64,000 nucleotides of DNA from Synechococcus sp. A10-1-5-1. GTDB taxonomy: Bacteria; Cyanobacteriota; Cyanobacteriia; PCC-6307; Cyanobiaceae. The stretch lies in assembly GCF_023115425.1 (NCBI RefSeq), contig NZ_CP096032.1, positions 2,232,001 to 2,296,000 on the forward strand, written 5' to 3'. The notes beneath the pieces were generated by a model. The model searched no databases and was not told the DNA's origin. It saw only the letters and a list, made by a program, of their open reading frames with translations. Shown here piece by piece: positions 62,034 to 64,000 of the stretch. A program made the translations under genes and the position numbers. Positions within the stretch are counted from its first letter, which is position 1; each line of letters starts with the position of its first letter.

Positions 62034-62975
62034 ATGAGCGATAGCGCCCCCCGTCCCACCCTCTCGCGGCCAGCTTTGGCAGCTCTGCTGGTCTGGGTTG
62101 TTCTGCTGCTTGGGTTCAGCCTCTGGATGGGGCAGCAGTCCCACCATTGGCTGCCCGTTCAGGCCTCGACCGCTGCTCCATTGGTGGATGACCTCTTCAG
62201 CTTGGAGACCGCCATCGGCACCTTTGTCTTCTTCGGCGTGGTCTCGGTGATGGTCTGGGTGGTGATCTTTAACCGCGCCGAGAAATACGACGAGAGCGAT
62301 GCCTTCCCGATCGAAGGGAACACGAAGTTGGAGGTCGTCTGGACTGCGATCCCCTTTGTCCTGGTCATGGCCATTGCCTTCTGGACCATTCGAGCCAGCG
62401 ACAAGCTGGGGATGTTGGGCCCGATGGAGCACATCCATCTGCGCGACTCCACCGAGGAGGTGGGGGGGTATCCCGGAGATCGATTGCCCGCCGAACAGGT
62501 GGAGGTGATTGCCCGGCAGTGGTCCTGGGAGTTTCGCTATCCCGGCAGCAACGTCTCCTCGACTGAGCTCCACCTGGAGCTGGATCAACCCGTGAGCTTG
62601 CGGTTGGTCTCTGAGGACGTGCTCCACAGCCTCTTTATTCCCGCCTTCCGCATCAAGCAAGACGTGGTCCCTGGCCGGGCCATTGATCTCAACCTCACCC
62701 CCACCCGGGAGGGGGTCTATCGCCTGCGGGATGCGCAGTTCAGTGGCACCTGGCATGCCGCCAACCAGGCCGATGTGGTGGTGGAGAGCGCGGCGGCCCA
62801 TCAGCAGTGGCTTGATCAGGGCGCCCGTCAACCGCTTCAACCGGGCTTGAGCATCGCCGTAGATGAGTTCGCCATCCGTCAGTCCAAGGCCAACCCGGGT
62901 TGGGCCACGGTCCCTCCTGCTCCACCCCCTCAGGTGAATGTCCCTGGAGATCCCAAGCAGCCCCATGACGCCTGA
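62034..62975 (+). CDS. terminal oxidase subunit II lacking CuA (ARTO type)
   Basis: 313 residues, two TM helices (ALLVWVVLLLGFSLWMG; TFVFFGVVSVMVWVVIF), then a cupredoxin domain. The upstream His is kept (DVLHSLFIPAFRIKQD), but the loop that normally reads C-x-E-x-C-...-H-x-x-M is RLRDAQFSGTWHAANQA: both Cys, the Glu and the Met are gone. Cyanobacterial alternative oxidases with this change are thought to oxidise quinol. ATG at 62034. Confidence 0.9.
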   Translation: MSDSAPRPTLSRPALAALLVWVVLLLGFSLWMGQQSHHWLPVQASTAAPLVDDLFSLETAIGTFVFFGVVSVMVWVVIFNRAEKYDESDAFPIEGNTKLEVVWTAIPFVLVMAIAFWTIRASDKLGMLGPMEHIHLRDSTEEVGGYPGDRLPAEQVEVIARQWSWEFRYPGSNVSSTELHLELDQPVSLRLVSEDVLHSLFIPAFRIKQDVVPGRAIDLNLTPTREGVYRLRDAQFSGTWHAANQADVVVESAAAHQQWLDQGARQPLQPGLSIAVDEFAIRQSKANPGWATVPPAPPPQVNVPGDPKQPHDA

Positions 62976-62986
62976 GCCCTGAGCCG

Positions 62987-64000
62987 ATGACCATCGCCAC
63001 CTTTCCCCCTGAACCGCCACCGGAGAGCAGCTGGAGGCGCTACTTCAGTTTCTGTACGGATGCCAAGGTCATTGGCATTCAGTACATCGTCACCGCTTTC
63101 TTTTTCTTCCTGATCGGTGGCCTCTTGGCCATGGTGATTCGTGGAGAACTGATTACACCAGCTTCAGATCTGGTTGATCGATCTGTCTACAACGGCATCT
63201 ATACGATGCACGGAACAATCATGTTGTTCCTGTTCATCTTTCCGGTTCTCAATGGCCTCAATAACCTGCTGATCCCCACGATGATTGGCGCACCGGATAT
63301 GGCCTTCCCTCGGCTCAATGCGGTGGCCTTCTGGTTGGTTCCAATCTTTGGAACAATCCTGATCGCTAGCTTTTTTGTCCCCGGTGGTCCGGCCTATGCC
63401 GGATGGTGGAGTTATCCACCTGTCAGTCTTCAGAATCCCGCGGGTCACCTCTTTAACGGCGAGGGGCTGTGGATTACGGCCGTGGCCCTTTCTGGGGTTT
63501 CCTCGATCATGGGCGCAATCAACTTTGTGACCACGATCTTGAGAATGCGGGCGCCGGGGATGACCTTGACCCGGATGCCGGTATTTTGCTGGACCGCCTT
63601 TGCAGCCCAGTGCCTGCAACTGATTGGCCTACCTGCGCTGACCGGCGGAGCGATCATGTTGCTGATGGATCTGAACTTCGGCACCAGCTTTTACCGGGCT
63701 GAGGGTGGTGGCGACCCGGTGCTCTATCAGCACTTCTTCTGGTTCTATTCTCACCCGGCGGTTTATGTGATCATCCTGCCGGTCTTTGGGGTGTTCTCAG
63801 AGCTATTTCCGGTGTATTCCCGGAAGCCACTCTTTGGCTACCTCTATGTCGCCTTTGCCTCCTTCATCATCGTGGGCCTCGGGCTGATCGTCTGGGTGCA
63901 TCACTTTTTCACCAGTGGTGTGGCCCAGTGGATGCGCAATCTATTCATGGTCACGACCATGCTGATCGCCGTCCCGACTGGAGTGAAGGTGTTCGCCTGG
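62987..64000 (+). CDS. ctaD: haem-copper terminal oxidase subunit I, 3' end outside the window
   Basis: 338 codons present. Haem ligand His in YTMHGTIMLFLF, the CuB region FFWFYSHPAVYVIILP (His and Tyr) and VWVHHFFTSG (two CuB His) are visible. The YSHPxVY form is the A2 type. Begins 11 bases after subunit II. It runs off the right edge; ctaE is presumably beyond. Confidence 0.95.
   Translation, partial: MTIATFPPEPPPESSWRRYFSFCTDAKVIGIQYIVTAFFFFLIGGLLAMVIRGELITPASDLVDRSVYNGIYTMHGTIMLFLFIFPVLNGLNNLLIPTMIGAPDMAFPRLNAVAFWLVPIFGTILIASFFVPGGPAYAGWWSYPPVSLQNPAGHLFNGEGLWITAVALSGVSSIMGAINFVTTILRMRAPGMTLTRMPVFCWTAFAAQCLQLIGLPALTGGAIMLLMDLNFGTSFYRAEGGGDPVLYQHFFWFYSHPAVYVIILPVFGVFSELFPVYSRKPLFGYLYVAFASFIIVGLGLIVWVHHFFTSGVAQWMRNLFMVTTMLIAVPTGVKVFAW

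Overview
The window is a chromosome segment of a picocyanobacterium of the marine Synechococcus / Cyanobium group. Pointers are the high GC, dense packing, the 62-residue hyperconserved protein found in the Prochlorococcus/marine Synechococcus clade (8579-8767), the NDH-1 subunit NdhL, a cyAbrB regulator, HemL of the C5 tetrapyrrole pathway, glycolate dehydrogenase, and an alternative respiratory terminal oxidase. There is no sign of phage, insertion sequence, CRISPR array or integron. Adjacent genes often overlap, by 1-4 bases head-to-tail and by up to 96 bases tail-to-tail, and no gene-free gap exceeds about 210 bases.

Layout. 1-9.5 kb: replication and translation genes (cysS-polA; a DUF1643 gene, a small protein and a cation/proton antiporter; then gltX, tRNA-Asp, the hyperconserved small protein, tRNA-Trp and rplS on one strand). 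9.5-15.5 kb: map, an SDR enzyme, a BioD/DRTGG protein, a MAPEG protein, YajQ and a LysR regulator. 15.5-25.3 kb: a glutathione/gamma-glutamyl module (5-oxoprolinase and gamma-glutamyltransferase, divergent from the LysR gene) facing a three-gene TRAP transporter that follows hemL. 25.4-32.4 kb: glcD, xth, several cyanobacterial hypotheticals, an M41-like protease, larC and a YbhN-like membrane protein. 32.4-44 kb: a metal-homeostasis region with a Fur/PerR-type regulator, a HupE transporter behind a cobalamin riboswitch, a histidine-rich CobW GTPase, a lipoprotein, znuA, an outer-membrane barrel, znuC, zur, znuB, and a three-gene membrane operon of unknown function, followed by M23 peptidase, DUF3721 and QueD-like genes. 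44-50 kb: hisIE, then an RND efflux system co-transcribed with a metzincin-like protease gene and a DUF2214 gene. 50-60 kb: a group 2 sigma factor, small hypotheticals, PsiE, a Nif11-cupin fusion, GNAT, cyAbrB, an SbcC/SbcD-like pair, a c-type cytochrome, trpA, a DUF3007 gene and ndhL. 60.6-64 kb: tRNA-Leu, two DUF2231 membrane proteins, then subunit II and a truncated subunit I of a haem-copper oxidase.

The genes work together in several visible modules. Zinc: a Zur-box-like palindrome at 35665 lies between the divergent znuA and lipoprotein-cobW genes, and zur itself sits on the opposite strand between znuC and znuB. Cobalt/B12: the riboswitch at about 33750-33870 leads into hupE. Thiol/glutamate recycling: GGT and 5-oxoprolinase release glutamate and dipeptide products, and the adjacent TRAP system is a plausible organic-acid or amino-acid importer. 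Respiration: the terminal oxidase subunit II has lost the CuA ligands, as expected for a quinol-oxidising enzyme. The zinc region is visibly less GC-rich than its neighbours.

All calls come from reading the translated sequence; no database search was possible. Many starts are TTG or GTG and some are uncertain; this is stated where it matters.
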